64,000 nucleotides of DNA, taken from Dendrophyllia cribrosa. Taxonomy: Eukaryota; Cnidaria; Anthozoa; Scleractinia; Dendrophylliidae. Shown one piece after another: positions 23,420 through 52,400 of the stretch. The notes beneath the pieces are model-generated. The model ran no database searches. It saw nothing but the letters and a program-made list of their open reading frames with translations, and was not told where the DNA came from. Where the stretch lies: positions 53,960,800 to 54,024,799 of the forward strand of contig JAJLRJ010000002.1 in NCBI GenBank assembly GCA_024195265.1, written 5' to 3'. How positions within the stretch are numbered: position 1 is the stretch's first letter; every line of letters begins with the position of its first letter. Both the position numbers and the translations under genes were made by a program.

Positions 23420-26400
23420 ATGATTGGAAACACAAATGGAACTAATGGATTCCATGGCAGCAATGGCCATCCAGCTAACAGAAATATCACAGTAAGTTAT
23501 AAAAGAAGCTATAAAATAAATTGTAAATTATTTTTAGTTACCTAAGCTCTTATCCTTCATTTCAAATGCAAGTTAATCGTTTCCTCAAGTTTTTGTTACC
23601 GAAAAATAACTATTAACACTACTTTTTGTAGGTGGCCATAGAAGGGAACATAGGAAGTGGAAAGACGAGTCTATTGAAATACTTCAAGCAAAATTCATTA
23701 GTGGAGGTATTTGCTACAAAATATAAGCTTATATATGACACATGTAATTCATTTCAAGGTGCAGAGATGTCAAGTTTTTATCTTCCACAAACAAAATATA
23801 GGATCAAGAGCCAGTTACATGAATGTTCACCAGAAACTTAGTGCTAATTAATGTTGAATGTTAACCCTCTAGGTGCAAAGTTTTACATTAGTTGCATCAC
23901 TTTGGACATCATTCGTCATCCGAAGTATACAGATGTGGATTTCATGTGTTTATTCAGCTGCATTTGCACTTAGTTGGCGCTAATGTCCAGCTGATGCAAC
24001 TCACCCCAATGGTGTATTTGCAATCGGCCAGCTCCATGTTAATTTTTGGTTGCACATTAAGTTATGTTGTGGTTCAAACTTTTCTTTGGTTTGAAAATTT
24101 TCAAACCAGTTTGATTTTTGTTTTCCTTTGTCTTAGGTTACAGCAGTGAATGTGACATAAAGCAAAATAAAAATTAAACTTGTTTGAAAATTACCCAAGA
24201 AAAGTTTTAACCACAACATATACATGTAATGACTATTACTTATAAGACATGGCTTCTCATTAAATTATTGTTCTGTGATATAAATGCAGTTGATCATGAA
24301 GGCTTGATGTACACTGAATTATAATATTTTAAATATTGAATCCTAATTTTCTCCCTTTTTTTACAAGGTGATTGAGGAACCTGTAAAAAAATGGCAGAAT
24401 GTTGATGGTGCCAATACACTGGTAATAATCGTGGAAAAATACTAACATAGCTTAATGAAAACTGCAAAGCAGCAGAGTTAAATAATTTGAAAGTGTACAA
24501 ATTACAGTCAAACCAGTATATAATGGCCCAGTAATAAAGGGACACTGTCACCTACTTTTAGCATCACTTTGAAAAGCCAAAAAACATATTTGCTTCAAAG
24601 GAAACCTTAAAATAACGGTCCAGGTTTGTTAACAAATACTCTATCAGTGCACATAAACTAGTATTCGTTATCTTTGGCTGCGGATGGCCAGGATGGAAAT
24701 GGATTGCAACTTGAAAAAATTGGCCAATTTTTTCAAGTTCCTCCCAAGAGTTGTGAGAAAATTGCAGAAAAACTTATTGTGGTTCGTTTTTCCTTGAAGA
24801 AATCACTTGATATTATCTTCTTGGTGTTCTAAAAGCAATTTTATTTTTAAACAAAGGTACTTTGTCATACATGTATATTTAGTGTATTTTGACCAAAACA
24901 CAGCAAAATCTGCGTGACAATGCCCCTTTAAGCGGCCACCTTTCAATTAAGCAGCCAATTTTCAAAGTCCCATAGGTGGCTGTTATATACAGATTTGACT
25001 GTATACAAATAGTTTAAAAAAAAACTATGTTAAAGTTACATTGGAATCCTAAATATAAATAATTATACCAGGGCTTGAAAAAAGTACTGTCTGGTTGTCC
25101 GGGACAGGTAGATTTTTGTGTTGGGCAAGTAACTTTCCCCACTTACTTGTCCGATGGGCAAGAATACGTACAAGCTGCCTGTCAACTAATCTTAAGTAAC
25201 AATATATAAACACTTGTCTCGGCAAGTAACACTTAAGACTTAAATTTTATTTTTCTAGCCCTGTATACTGGTATACAATTAAAGCAAACTTAAGAATAAA
25301 ATGAAGTTGAACATTAAAGGCCCATGTTCACCCAATCTGCTTTGCGCGCTTGTGTTTTTGTTTTGAAACGGTTCAATTGTTCAATGTAGCCTTATGATTG
25401 GCTGGCACGTCGATTTTTCGATTTTCCGTCTGTGCGAAAATCGGCCCGGGCACGCAAAGCAGATTGGGTGAACATGGGCCTTTAAAATGAACGTAAAAGA
25501 TGAAATAGTGTACAAATGTATTGTCAAACTTAATACTGTGTCTGCATTGTAATTTTCATTCAAAAAAGGTTAAGGCTGCATGAGGTACACAGAAACAGAA
25601 AACAGATTTAAGTGTTCTTGTTACATGTAGGTTCAGACTGAAAGAAACACAGTTATTGAATATTGATTTGTGGTTTGTTACTTTGAAGGATCTTATGTAC
25701 AGTGATCCAAAGAGGTGGAGTTACTTGTTTGAGTCATATGTCCTTCTTACAATGATGGAAGTACACCACAGGCCTCAGGTATGATGCCCACTCTATAGGT
25801 CACTAAGCACAAGGACAGCTGTTTTTCTTCTATGTCTTCCCCCTTTTATAAACAACCATACTAATACCCCCTCTCAGTATATAACTTTAGTCAAACCCTG
25901 CATCATCATCATCATCATCATCATTGCTCTTCACACCAGTAGGTGCATAAACCTTTCTTTACAGACGACATTTCTAAGTTATTTAGGATTTTATCCACAT
26001 AGTTTTTACTTTGTATTTTAAGTTGACAGTTTGAATTTTTTTTTATCTTAGACTTCACCTGTAAGGCTAATTGAAAGGAGTGCGTATAGTGCAAGCTTTT
26101 GTTTTATGGAGAATCTTCATAGAAGGTAAAAAAAGCTTTTGATTATGTGTCAACAGTACCATTAATTTGATAATAATATACATGAAAAAATTCCTCAATT
26201 CTGATTGGCTAAGAGCAGTGCAGTTCAAGTGTAACACCAGTGCAAAACGTGTAACACCAGTGCAAAAAGTGTAACACCAGTACAAATTTTTTTGCCAAAA
26301 AAAAGAAGAAAAAAAGTTTCCAAATTTTTTCATGTATAATTATTAATAAGTAATCATACGGTTTTCTCGTTCAATTTGGGATTAATTTGCACTTGTGAGT

Positions 26401-28672
26401 TTTTCAAAAAGCTCAAATTGCACTCGCCGAAGCGGCTCGTGCAATTTTGAGCTTTTTGAAAAAACTCACTTGTCCAAATTAATCCCAAATTGAACTCGAA
26501 ACCGTATGATTACCTATACTAATTTATCCCAAAATATATATCTAAACCGGTAACTAATTCAGACAAGGTTCGCACAATCAAGTGATTTGTGAGTAGCTAG
26601 CTGCAATCAATAGTATGGATATTGCAAGTTGATGTCTCTTGTAATTACTCTTATGCTTTTCCTCCATTCTACATTCGCAGTGGTACATTGTCAACAGTGG
26701 AGTACACTGTCTTTCAGGAATGGTTTGAATACCTCGTGTCCCATGAGAAGCCACAAGTGGACTTAATAGGTTTGTTCCAATTTTAAATTTGTTTCTCTAC
26801 ATGTTCAATGCCAGATAGCGGGCTCTATAGTTTTGTCCTTGTTGTCAATGCCCTCACTTTAGTATTCCTTTTGAAATCTGCCATTACGGCTCCCTCTCTT
26901 CAACTTGCAAAAAATTCTGTTCGACAGGTGGCAGTTGTACATGTACAATTGTATACGGTCATTTGTTTTTGTCTGGTTATTGACAACTTGTTGTATCACT
27001 TGCAATAATATTGCTCATATATGTTTTTCAAAATTCTGATTTATTACTGATCTCTTTTTCTGTAAAGGTGCATTTTACACTTCACCTGACCTTTAGTTAA
27101 AATAGTGCAGGTGGATGTTCATGATATCTGTCTAATAAAAGTCTTTTTTCGCCAACTTTTAGTGTATCTAAGAACAACTCCAGAGAAATGTATGGAGAGG
27201 ATCAAGAAGAGATGTAGAGATGAGGAAACATCAGTATCAATGGTAAGAAATTATTAAGTGAAACCTGTTTTCATTCACAACTCATACAGTATGGACCAAT
27301 AGCAAAAGCAGGGCTGGAAATTGCGACTAACTGGTCGCCAATGTGACCAAAAATCGAGTGCTGGCGACTAGATTTTCGGAACTGGTCGCCAGCTGGCGGC
27401 TCACATTTTGTCCAATAACCACAAAAAAAACTTCTGCACTAAAATAAATCTTTTAGTTTATACACCGGCGTATAAGTGTGTTTTATAAGATACATATTGA
27501 ATAAAATTGGCGACCAAAATTTACGATCTGCGACCAAATTGTTCCCATTAGTCGCCAGTTGGCTCCTGAACGAAAAAGTTAATTTCGAGCCCTGAAAAGC
27601 CATCACAGAAAACATGTTGTGACATACAGTGTAGTGAGGTTTTGCAGTGGAATAGACCAATTCTGATATATTAAAATTCATACTTGGCTCCGAGGCATAG
27701 TTATCTCAAACAGAAATGTCAAATTAAATGCATACAGTACATTGTAATGTGTGCATATTAGTTTTGCATGGGGTTCAACACAGAATGGATGTGACAAAAA
27801 TTAATTAAAATTAATGTCATCAATAGCAGAACTTACCTGAATTAAATTAGATGATAATAACAATAGTTTATAACTATTACAATAATTGCTTATAATAGGT
27901 TTGCTTGAAACATACCTATTATCAACATTTGGTTGTTTTGCAGGAGCTCCTTAATTCTTTACATGAGAGATATGAAGACTGGCTTATAAAAAAGAGCAAA
28001 TTTCATGTTCCTGCTCCAGTAGTGGTAAGTGTTCGACCATGTGGCACTAAACTTGTGTGTGTGTGTTTTTTTTTTTTCATGTGATGATCTGCAAAAAAAA
28101 AAATCCTACAAAAATTTACTCCACTGTTTGGTAATCCTGAGATAGCCAACAAAGTTTTGATGGTAGATATTGATTTTTTGTAAGCGACCACCACTGAGAA
28201 CCATACAACTGTATTAAAGGTTAACATTTTGTTCATAATTTTAACAACAGTTGGTTTAGACATTACAGAAAAAAAAACATTCTGTATTTCATTATGTTAA
28301 TGCATCCACTGTAGATTAATAGCATTTATGCTGAACTGAAAAGCAATGTTGTTGTTGTTGCTATTCCCATTGGCATGTTAATTTAAGTTCTGTAGGTGCC
28401 AACTTGTGTCTTTTTGCAAGCTTTCACTTACAAGAATTCATTCTCATAAACAACCAGCACTAATTACGACCACTTTTCCAAAATCCTGAAGTGGTCGCTT
28501 AAGACAAGAGCTTTAACTGTTTAAAGTAAATTGCATCCTGCAGTTTTCTTAATTCATCTCTGTTTCTCTTTTTCAGGTCGTAGATGGAAATAAGAGCTTA
28601 AAAGATATGTTTCAGTTTTATGAAACAAACACTCAACTTCTGCTTGGTATCAAGGGCTCAAAAATGGAATAA
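23420..28672 (+). CDS. dNK: Deoxynucleoside kinase 1 (TK2/insect dNK type)
   Basis: Nine coding exons join in frame: 23420-23491, 23632-23706, 24368-24421, 25689-25778, 26052-26125, 26681-26769, 27163-27242, 27944-28024, 28577-28672, giving 236 residues. The P-loop is EGNIGSGKT (28-36). VIEEPVKKW (50-58) carries the glutamate that activates the sugar hydroxyl, LIERSAYSA (103-111) is the ERS motif of this kinase group, and YLRTTPEKC with the Arg/Lys lid [10 protein letters not shown] (153-173) closes the ATP site. These kinases phosphorylate deoxynucleosides to monophosphates in dNTP salvage. The N-terminus ([13 protein letters not shown]) is Gly/Asn-rich and lacks a mitochondrial presequence, so a cytosolic or nuclear enzyme like insect dNK is likely. 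A second copy follows in tandem. Confidence 0.92.
24063..24223. repeat. MITE in kinase 1 intron 2
   Basis: Inverted arms tgttgtggttcaaacttttc and its complement (near aagttttaaccacaaca). A right-half relative lies in the same intron of kinase 2 (33995-34130). Confidence 0.6.
24505..25001. mobile_element. TA-flanked cagtcaaacc MITE in kinase 1 intron 3
   Basis: Ends cagtcaaacc and its near-complement gatttgactg, with TA at 24503-24504 and 25002-25003. The subterminal ggccacc/ggtggc phrases resemble those of the element at 64-1004. Confidence 0.7.
25069..25263. mobile_element. CAGGGCT MITE with 5-bp duplication tatac
   Basis: Starts cagggctt and ends tagccctg; tatac is duplicated at 25064-25068 and 25264-25268. 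One of four related elements in the window. Confidence 0.75.
25318..25481. mobile_element. TTAA-flanked MITE in kinase 1 intron 3
   Basis: Inverted ends aggcccatgttcacccaatc and its complement, with TTAA at 25314-25317 and 25482-25485. The target fits piggyBac-type or Kolobok-type insertion. Confidence 0.8.
26165..26345. repeat. Inverted repeat with three internal gtgtaacaccagt units
   Basis: Ends ataatatacatgaaaaaatt and its near-complement. The centre holds three copies of gtgtaacaccagt. Kinase 1 intron 5. Confidence 0.65.
26353..26514. repeat. Near-perfect palindrome, about 160 bp
   Basis: taatcatacggtttt, tttgggattaatttg and tttttcaaaaagctcaaatt are each matched by their complements around a centre at the cactcgccgaagcggc stretch. 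Kinase 1 intron 5. Confidence 0.75.
27309..27594. mobile_element. CAGGGCT MITE with 5-bp duplication aaaag
   Basis: Starts cagggctggaaatt, ends aatttcgagccctg, flanked by aaaag at 27304-27308 and 27595-27599. Inside, ggtcgcca and tggcgac phrases alternate. Kinase 1 intron 7. Confidence 0.8.
27648..27701. repeat. Solo half of the 19188-19356 MITE
   Basis: aatagaccaattctgatata and catacttggctccgaggc match the left arm of that element, without a right arm. Confidence 0.65.
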
Positions 28673-28808
28673 TGCTTCAAGATTTATAGAAATTTTAACA
28701 TTATTTCTTTAGATGTTGCACTTGTACATGTAAATATTATCCTTTCTTTATATAAAACAATACTTTTTAATAGCATATTATTATTCAATCCCAATCATTT
28801 GCGTACAT

Positions 28809-28814
28809 AATAAA
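28809..28814 (+). terminator. Poly(A) signal AATAAA, kinase 1
   Basis: The first AATAAA after the kinase 1 stop, 137 bases downstream, in AT-rich sequence. Confidence 0.5.
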
Positions 28815-28896
28815 ACTGAATCTCTCGCTGCAACTAGTTTAAAACAATGGCTGTGGTCTCATTAAGGAGTGTTACATTCATTAAATAGTTACATTG

Positions 28897-29005
28897 TAAC
28901 ACTGGTGTTTACATCAAATTCTACTGTTTTGAATCCTTGTGGGAAAAATTAACGCTTCAGTATGAGCACCTAAAAGAATAGAATTTGATGTAAACACCAG
29001 TGTTA
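28897..29005. mobile_element. Short MITE, taacactggtgtttacatc
   Basis: Two 26-base inverted ends of the taacactggtgtttacatc type enclose about 60 bases. Intergenic between the kinases. Confidence 0.75.
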
Positions 29006-29150
29006 ATACTCCAATGCGGCCAAAGCCAAGGTTCCTTTCATTTTTTACACTATTCAGTTCATTTAAATGCTGACATATCTTTGTAAACATGAAAAATAAT
29101 ACTTTAAATACTTGTGTTTGGCCTCAACCATCTACAACTATAGTCCCTAA

Positions 29151-29320
29151 GGGCTGTGGTTCCACTAGGCAAGTTTACAATGGTGTTACAATGTTGTCAA
29201 GCCGTTTCCAATCGAACCAATCACCTTGACTGCAAATACGATTATCATTTTTTCAATGTTGTAATTTTGGGAGTAAAAACCATGTTGCAGTGGTGTCAGG
29301 CGCTAGTGGAACCGCAGTCA
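29151..29320. mobile_element. Short MITE, ctgtggttccactag
   Basis: Inverted ends ctgtggttccactag and ctagtggaaccgcag, with further inner matches (gttacaatgttg / catgttgcagtg). No clear duplication. Confidence 0.65.
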
Positions 29321-29947
29321 TATATTAATGTGTATGCCAGCCTAAAAATTAGTTTTATCTTGGTTGCATTGGATGCAAGTTTTGATGTTTTACTTAACAT
29401 TCTTCCCCTGATATTATAAGACTAACACTAATTTCTTGATACTATAGCTTGCAAAGCTGATGGCTTGATTCTTATCAATGGTGAAATGCTACGAACCACC
29501 ACATGAATAGGCTAAATTCAATCAAACAAATTTAAATAATTATGTGGTTTTACAATTTACCTTATTTTGCATCTACATAATTAAGAAATGCATTGAATAA
29601 CAATTGAATCTTTTATAAATATTTATTTACTACTGACTAGTAGTTATCATTATGGAGGTTGGATTACCAATTTCTAACTGACTTCTACGTGACTAGGTTT
29701 TTTAACTACATTTGTCAGAGTGCTTTTCAACTGAAAAGTCTCCTTTAATTTTATTACTATGTCTTCAATTGTGAGAAAGAATTACCAGGACATTTTTGAA
29801 TTTTTAAGTTGACCAATAAGGACATCTCTTGAGTACATTTATGTGGCACAAAGGAAGCATCACATTGTGTAATGTTAAGTTTAAAAAAAAACCATGACAG
29901 TCAATCTGAAATTCACATTTTTTCAGCACTACTCTGTCAATTAAGAG

Positions 29948-30126
29948 CAGGGCTGTCATTAAGGGCCATCACCGGTAGCATCTGTTACGAGTGAGTACAC
30001 TTGATGGGACCTTGATGTTGCGGGTGATCTTGCCTGTTAAATGTTAAATTTACTGGCAAAGCAACAAGCTTGTTAGGGGTGTTAAGACCAGAGCAACGCC
30101 TGTCTCAAATCCTTATGACAGCCCTG
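29948..30126. mobile_element. CAGGGCTGTCA MITE with near 5-bp duplication
   Basis: Ends cagggctgtcattaagg and cttatgacagccctg. Flanks aagag and tagag differ by one base. Fourth relative of the CAGGG group. Confidence 0.65.
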
Positions 30127-30472
30127 TAGAGGGCAAGCATTTCTTCATTTTTGTACTGATAAACTCCCTTTTTTTGCAAAATTAATATATTTATGCTTGT
30201 AATTTGTTTTCAAACAAATATGCTTCAAACATAACGTAGTTTTATCACACAATAAATCATAAATATTCTTTGAAATCTTTGGTAATAAAATGTATCCCAT
30301 TAAAATTGAAGTTAGAAACAACTATTATACTTTTCAGGTTTTGTCTGAACAAGCTCCCTGCAAGGCCAAAAATTATTTCCAGCATTGACACCCCCTTCAC
30401 TTACCCCCGCTTCGGCATGGGACGTTTGAATCTAATCATGCGGGATATACCAACACGACACCATCTTTTTAG

Positions 30473-30905
30473 CCCGGGGGGGGGGGGGGGGGGGGGGTAC
30501 TTGACCAATATTTGGGTATAGGGGTGCCGCTGAGGGTCTGAGAGCCAGACCCTGTTTAGGACAAAAAAAAAAAACGAAAATACCTACCCTGTGTAGGACA
30601 ACATCCTCTATTTTAGGACCCTGCCTAGGACACAGCTTGTGCGTGGTTATTGATCTAATCTTTAACAAAAATTGTAGATGGATCCTTTGAAAAGAAAACG
30701 ACTTCGCCTTTGCATGAATATATCAATCACGACAAGGGAAGTCACCACAAGTGCTAAGTTAACTGGAACCATACCCTGTTTAGGACAGACTCGCGTTAAA
30801 TTATATACCCTGTTCAGGACAAAAGTGCCAAAAACCATACCCTGTCCAGCGGCACGTCCCCGTACAGGTCATATAAGGGAGTACCCCCCCCCCCCCCCCC
30901 CGGAG
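30473..30905. mobile_element. G/C-tract-bordered MITE with 8-bp duplication
   Basis: Starts cccggggg with a G run, ends in a C run and ggag. ctttttag is duplicated at 30465-30472 and 30906-30913. Inside, phrases accctgtttaggac recur on both sides. Same border style as 12799-13247. Confidence 0.75.
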
Positions 30906-31409
30906 CTTTTTAGGTGGAGAGGGGTACATAGGGACCACCTGAGTCTCTTTGTAAAACGGTGGGTCCTGCTCGAGTACAATAGTTTTGACCATTTCCATAA
31001 CTCCCGCAAAAAGCGACACTTCAAAACTGCGGTTTTGTGTCTGCAATAGAGAGTACGAAACAGAGGGAGCTATTTTCTAAAGCGATTTTGAAACAAAGTT
31101 ATCCACATGGCTTTGATCATTTCATTTTGGACCACGGAGATGATCTGGCGTGTGTTTCTCCAAGGTCCCGAAAGCCATTTTTAATTCTCAGTTTCTATCA
31201 AGTGGAGCTGCAGTTAATAGCCCACAAGCCTGCCCGACGTGTTTCGTCAACTACGAATTTTAATTCTAAGCTTTCAAAATAAACAAAAACTGATTTCTTG
31301 TCATTAACACTGTGCACAAAATAGGGCTTTTCGGGCCCGAAAAGTTTTCGGGACCTTTTCGGGACCTTTGAGAAACGCACGCCTGGGCCGAGTTTTGTGT
31401 TTTCCCGTT

Positions 31410-31501
31410 TCAGGCTTTTCGCGGCCTTTCTTCTATTTTCGCGCCACAATTTGATTTCAATGCCGCCATATTGGTCATCGTTTTTGTTTTGAGTGGAAAG
31501 G
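31410..31501 (+). promoter_or_regulatory. E2F-like boxes, YY1-like motif and likely first-exon donor, kinase 2
   Basis: ttttcgcggc at 31416-31425 and ttttcgcgcc at 31436-31445 match E2F; gccgccatattgg at 31462-31474 matches YY1. A strong donor (aaag/gtaagc) begins at 31501. Acceptors ending at 31830 and 31837 lie just before the start codon, so a non-coding first exon ending at 31500 is likely, as in kinase 1. Confidence 0.5.
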
Positions 31502-31844
31502 TAAGCTTGATTTTGGCGGCTTTTGCCCCAGTTCAGGACTATTTTAACATTGTTGTAGTAAGGAATCGATCAATGATTATGTCTGTAATGCGATATTTTG
31601 CTGGTACAGTGGTCCAGAGCTTATATATAAAGCGTGCTACAGATCAGAACCACAAGTTATAGACATCGATCGATATTTACGAAGCGTTACTTTCATCTTT
31701 TGAGCTTTTGTTTCGATAGTTTTTCGTTATTCTGATCATCGCAACGCCTGTACGACCAAAGTATCCCTTTGATCTGCATTGACTTTATTAATTTTCTTCA
31801 CAGGTATCTTATAGTGTGTTGGTTATTTTAGAAGCAGTAGAAAC

Positions 31845-48019
<16,175 letters not shown>

Positions 48020-48919
48020 TACCTTTTATGTATAGGAAAAAAATTTTAGTAGCAACGTTTTAGTATTACAATTCGGGGCAAAGCTAAGACCACGGAAGTG
48101 ATGTCAGGGTTTGTTTGTTTTTTATCCAGCTTTGAACATGGTGATTTAAGAACACTTTTTAATGCTATTACTCATGTTAGCAGTGAAATTTTCATGAAAT
48201 GAAATCATTGTAAAACATTTTCTGAATTGCCATTAGCCTCCTCTATGGTTCTCTTTATTGCGTTCAGTATAGGGAATCATGTTACCTACATGTATTAGAA
48301 TGGCTTTTGCATCAAATTGTAGGAAAAACAGTTTTTTATTCGATCTTGTGTCAGTAACTGTGGGCTGCATATACGTATAGATATCAAAATGTTATGTAAT
48401 GAATGTATGTAAACAAAACGCAAGACGGGCTTGTTATCCATTTGTAACATCTGTAACAGTTTTACGTGTATGACTATGAATATAGACAAAGAGCATGGTT
48501 TTTAAACCAATCACTGCCACTGCGTGTGTAACTAGCGGTGTTTTACGAAGAGTTGTATTACCCAAGCATTAAGGAATGTTGGTAGTCTAGAGGAAATGTA
48601 TACTTGCGTACATTGTGGTCATCTTGTTATTCTCCTGCTCGCAGGTTTAATACGAAACAAGACGCTGTGGAAGCGTATACTTGGGCGTCGTTGTATTAGG
48701 CATATTGGAGAATAATTGTCTTGGGAATCTGCATGCACGTTATTTCACGGTTTGATGATAGGGAGTATTCGGATAGTGTGAGCAGTCTAACAAAGAAGCG
48801 CGTTAACCGTCAAAACAAGAAGACATATACCATGCGCGATTTAGGGGTAACACTTATTCTTTTGTTAAAACAATAGAATATTAGAGCACAAAAGAACGAC
48901 AATACAATAGAATACAATA
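48020..48919. other. Spacer after kinase 2, probably including its 3' UTR
   Basis: No gene seen. No canonical AATAAA close to the stop was found. Confidence 0.4.
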
Positions 48920-49061
48920 GGTGGTTTTCATGTTACGTCATCGCCGCCATGCTGGTGGACATAAACAATAGTTCTCTCATTAGCTCCTTTTGTTCGTCCA
49001 CCAGCATTTGTTCGTTTCACTATTGTTGTCTATGTCTCTAGAGATTGGTTGCAACACCACC
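48920..49061. mobile_element. TA-flanked MITE, ggtggttttcatg (uninterrupted copy)
   Basis: Runs from ggtggttttcatgttacgtc to aacaccacc with an inner ctggtggac / gtccaccag pair. TA flanks. The copy at 60110-60422 has the same sequence but contains another insertion. Confidence 0.75.
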
Positions 49062-49316
49062 TATACCATAGAATATATTAGAATACATAATTTTACCTAA
49101 TACAATGAATGTGTACAATGTACAATAGAGCTAACACCCTAAATCGGGCATCATATGAGAAGACACAGTACACTTTAATAGCGTGCGAGATCGCACGTAA
49201 AGTATTAAAGTAGCGTGTCAACTGTGTCAAAAGACGAGTACATGCTGAAAAATACAAATCGATGCCTACTTTGTACTTACCGTTGAAAAAAAGGCCGTAT
49301 GTCAGAGTTTCCGGAA

Positions 49317-49455
49317 AGATTTCCGTATAACCCCATACATTAGTTATGCATACTTTTCTCAAAACTAAAACAAAAGCTAAAACAATAAAACGCCTGAAGA
49401 AAAACAATAGCGCATACATGTATAATTAATGTATGGGGTTGTACGGAAATCTTAC
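49317..49455. repeat. Inverted repeat, ggaaagatttccgtataacc
   Basis: ttccgtataaccccatacat and its near-complement atgtatggggttgtacggaa lie about 85 bases apart. Confidence 0.65.
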
Positions 49456-49459
49456 CGTG

Positions 49460-52400
49460 AATGCAAATGTAGCCGCAAAGTGGCCTTTCGAAGCCATGAT
49501 GTAATTGCCTGGTCCGGACCCGAGATCAAAACAACTTTTCCAATTGAAAGTTTTGCTCGAAGTATTCCCGCCGTTATTATAATAAAGTTTGAATGAAACT
49601 TATAACTTTAATCAAAGTTAACGACAGAAGTGATAATTTAGGAGGAGAGAAACAAATTTAGCCCTTTGAAACATATTTTTGCAGTTGAGGTAAAAATGTT
49701 GCAATTTGCATAATGTGAAAGTAATTTGAAACCTTTCCAGTAACGCATAACGCAGCTGTTTCATAAAACATCTCGCAATCAGTCACACGAAAATATACCC
49801 AGTTTTTATTCCTCTGTATCCGAAACACAGAAAAGAATATTAAATGAAAAAGTGATCGCTTTAAGGTTATTTTCGCCCGAGAAACATTCACTAGCGGAAG
49901 CAAAACTCGCAAGTAACGTCTCGCAAGACAACGCGTGCATTGTTTACATCTTCTCTCGGCGGTGAATTTTTGCACCCAAAGTTTCAGTTGGCTGTTCTGT
50001 TCCTTCAATTTCACGAAATAAAAATTAATGAAAGGCAAACAACCGAAAGAAGTGAAATTAATTGGGATTCCTACCACGCTTATATTTCTTCCTTCGCTGT
50101 CCCCTGTTCACTTCTTATTAAATAAGCGCTAGGTATGTATTCGTCTAAATTATCTTCTTCATGTTCGTTTGAACATGTTTTAGCGGGTTTCCGTCATGAA
50201 GGTATCGTAGAATTAATAGCGAGTGTCAAATACTTTCGCAGTGTCTTCTTGAGTAATTTCTTTACGCATATTGAATATGAAACTGTTAGATGCAACAGAG
50301 AAAACACGACTCGCACTTTGTGACGTTCGCCTCGCATCAACAAACAACAGGTGTACTCCACCGCGGTTAAACGAGAGAAATTTGCAAAAGTTAACCAAAG
50401 TACTTCAAAGTTAAGGTTGTCATTTTCACTGTTTATTAAAAGTTTCATATATTGACAATACACTTTCAACTCACTAAACGTTTTGAAAGTTTACTAAAAA
50501 AAGTTCTAAGCGTTTGAAAACTATGAACCGCAGAACTGTTGGCGCCATTTGCCAACACAATTGTGCTCAGGCACGAAGCGTTTTGATCAGTTTTCAACGA
50601 TGGAAAAGAAGCTCGTTATTTTGAGCCGGAAAGATGAAAAGATAGTTACATAAACTAATTATTTTATACATCCTTGCCCACGTTTCCACTTAATACTAAA
50701 TGAATCCCACCAAATAAAACGAAAAACGCCTCGGACGTGTGACCGCGGTGAAGGTTTGAACAATCCCGCCATCCCCAGAGTTGCGCAATACTGCACATTT
50801 GTCGACGACCAAACTGCATTTTAATACTTGGTCGCTCCGCCCAAGTAACAAGAGGCTACACTTAGCCTATACTCATGCGCGCGAGACTCTAAGACGCGTT
50901 GATTGAAGTTACCAATAGTTTTTCTGTGTTACCAAATCGCATGCAACCGGGGTAAAATGGTTTATTCCAGAAAAAATCCCCCCACCCCGACGGATGCAAT
51001 GTTTTTTTACCCCTCCCCCGCCCGGATTTCCCGGCCAGGCCGACCAACCCTCGCACCTTGATTTTTAACCCAGATACCTCCTCCTGCCCGGATTGCCATA
51101 AACGTTTTGTAGGCTCTAAATAAACAGGAAATCGCATTCAGGAGATCCGGGATTTTTTTAAAGTTTTCAAATCTTTGGTGAGAATTGCTATGAATTGGTC
51201 AAACATTTTGTAAATAAACGTTGCGCGACGCATTCACTAAAATCTTTCCGTGATTTTAAGACCAAATCGAAATGAAATGTTTCCATAACTTAAGGCTGGT
51301 TCTTTAAAAAAATGCTTTGATTTTGTCATCTATAATAAGTTTTTTCCAGGCTTCACAGTTCCTTCAAAGTGTTGTCGCAAATACACAATTTGCTTTATGC
51401 AAATTTTATGTCAAATGTAATTTGATAGCAAGCTGTTTTTAAATTTTTTATATGGCCACTGAATCCAAAATATATTTTCTATAAAAGGTCGAAACTTTTG
51501 AATGAAACTCATATTTCCTTGCATGAAAATGTCTTTCCTTTGATTAAAAGAGTCAAACACTTTTCAGAATTCAGTGATTTTCTGCTTCTAGAAGTCTTGG
51601 CGATTTATTGTATCCTAATTACTGCGAGGAACCGGCTAGCGTCTGCGAAAATATAATAAACATCACAAAATAATTCAATTCAGCAACCTATTTTTATTAT
51701 GCTTTCTAAAATCGCCGACTTTTCCTGTGTAATAGAATGCCAATCTTATCCGGAAAAATGATTCGCATAATGCTTTCGCTAATAAAAAAAAACAGTTCTG
51801 AATGGTCAAAGGTACAGAAATGAAATGCTGGCGGCGTTTGAATCATGAGTTCGGATAGCTCATGGTCTGCAAACAAACACTTCGATTCAAAGCTCGATTT
51901 TTCACTAAAACCTTTTTCCAAACCACGAAAGCACCTAAAATAATCTTTGAAAACAATACTTGGCCACATTTGGTAAAAGCTGTGCTTGGAAAAGTAGTAA
52001 AAAGAACGAGAAAGCTCAGTTTTCCTTTCCCACGGATCCAAAGCGCGCACGTACAAACAGAACTTCCTTGACAATCGAGTCGTCTAATCCGAAGCTATCA
52101 GAACTGTCTCATCGTACAGCAATCGGGTGAACTTGGCACAACTTCGCGCTTCGGAAAGTCGTACTTTCTTACACAGGTGACAATATAGTGGTTACTAGTA
52201 ACCTAGTGACCACAAAAAGTAATAAAAGTCAGTAAAAATCGACATTAATATGACACGCATTCCCCAGTCCATAATCCACAGAAGTCCAGTCCCAAAGTCC
52301 AAATTTTTTATTAAATCTGATGGACTGAGGTAACGACGCTGTTTTGCCGTGTGTTTCTATTGTTCTTTCTTGAAAAAAGTCTTGAAATTACTCACCACAG

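Noticed and set aside
30678..31049. 123-codon frame on the + strand
   Set aside because: Runs through a MITE and its C tract into unrelated spacer; no family resemblance.
48020..48300. Poly(A) signal for kinase 2
   Set aside because: No canonical AATAAA close enough to the stop could be assigned with confidence.
51706..52074. 122-codon - strand frame as a gene
   Set aside because: No recognisable domain, no splice partner and overlapping open frame on the other strand; kept only as spacer.
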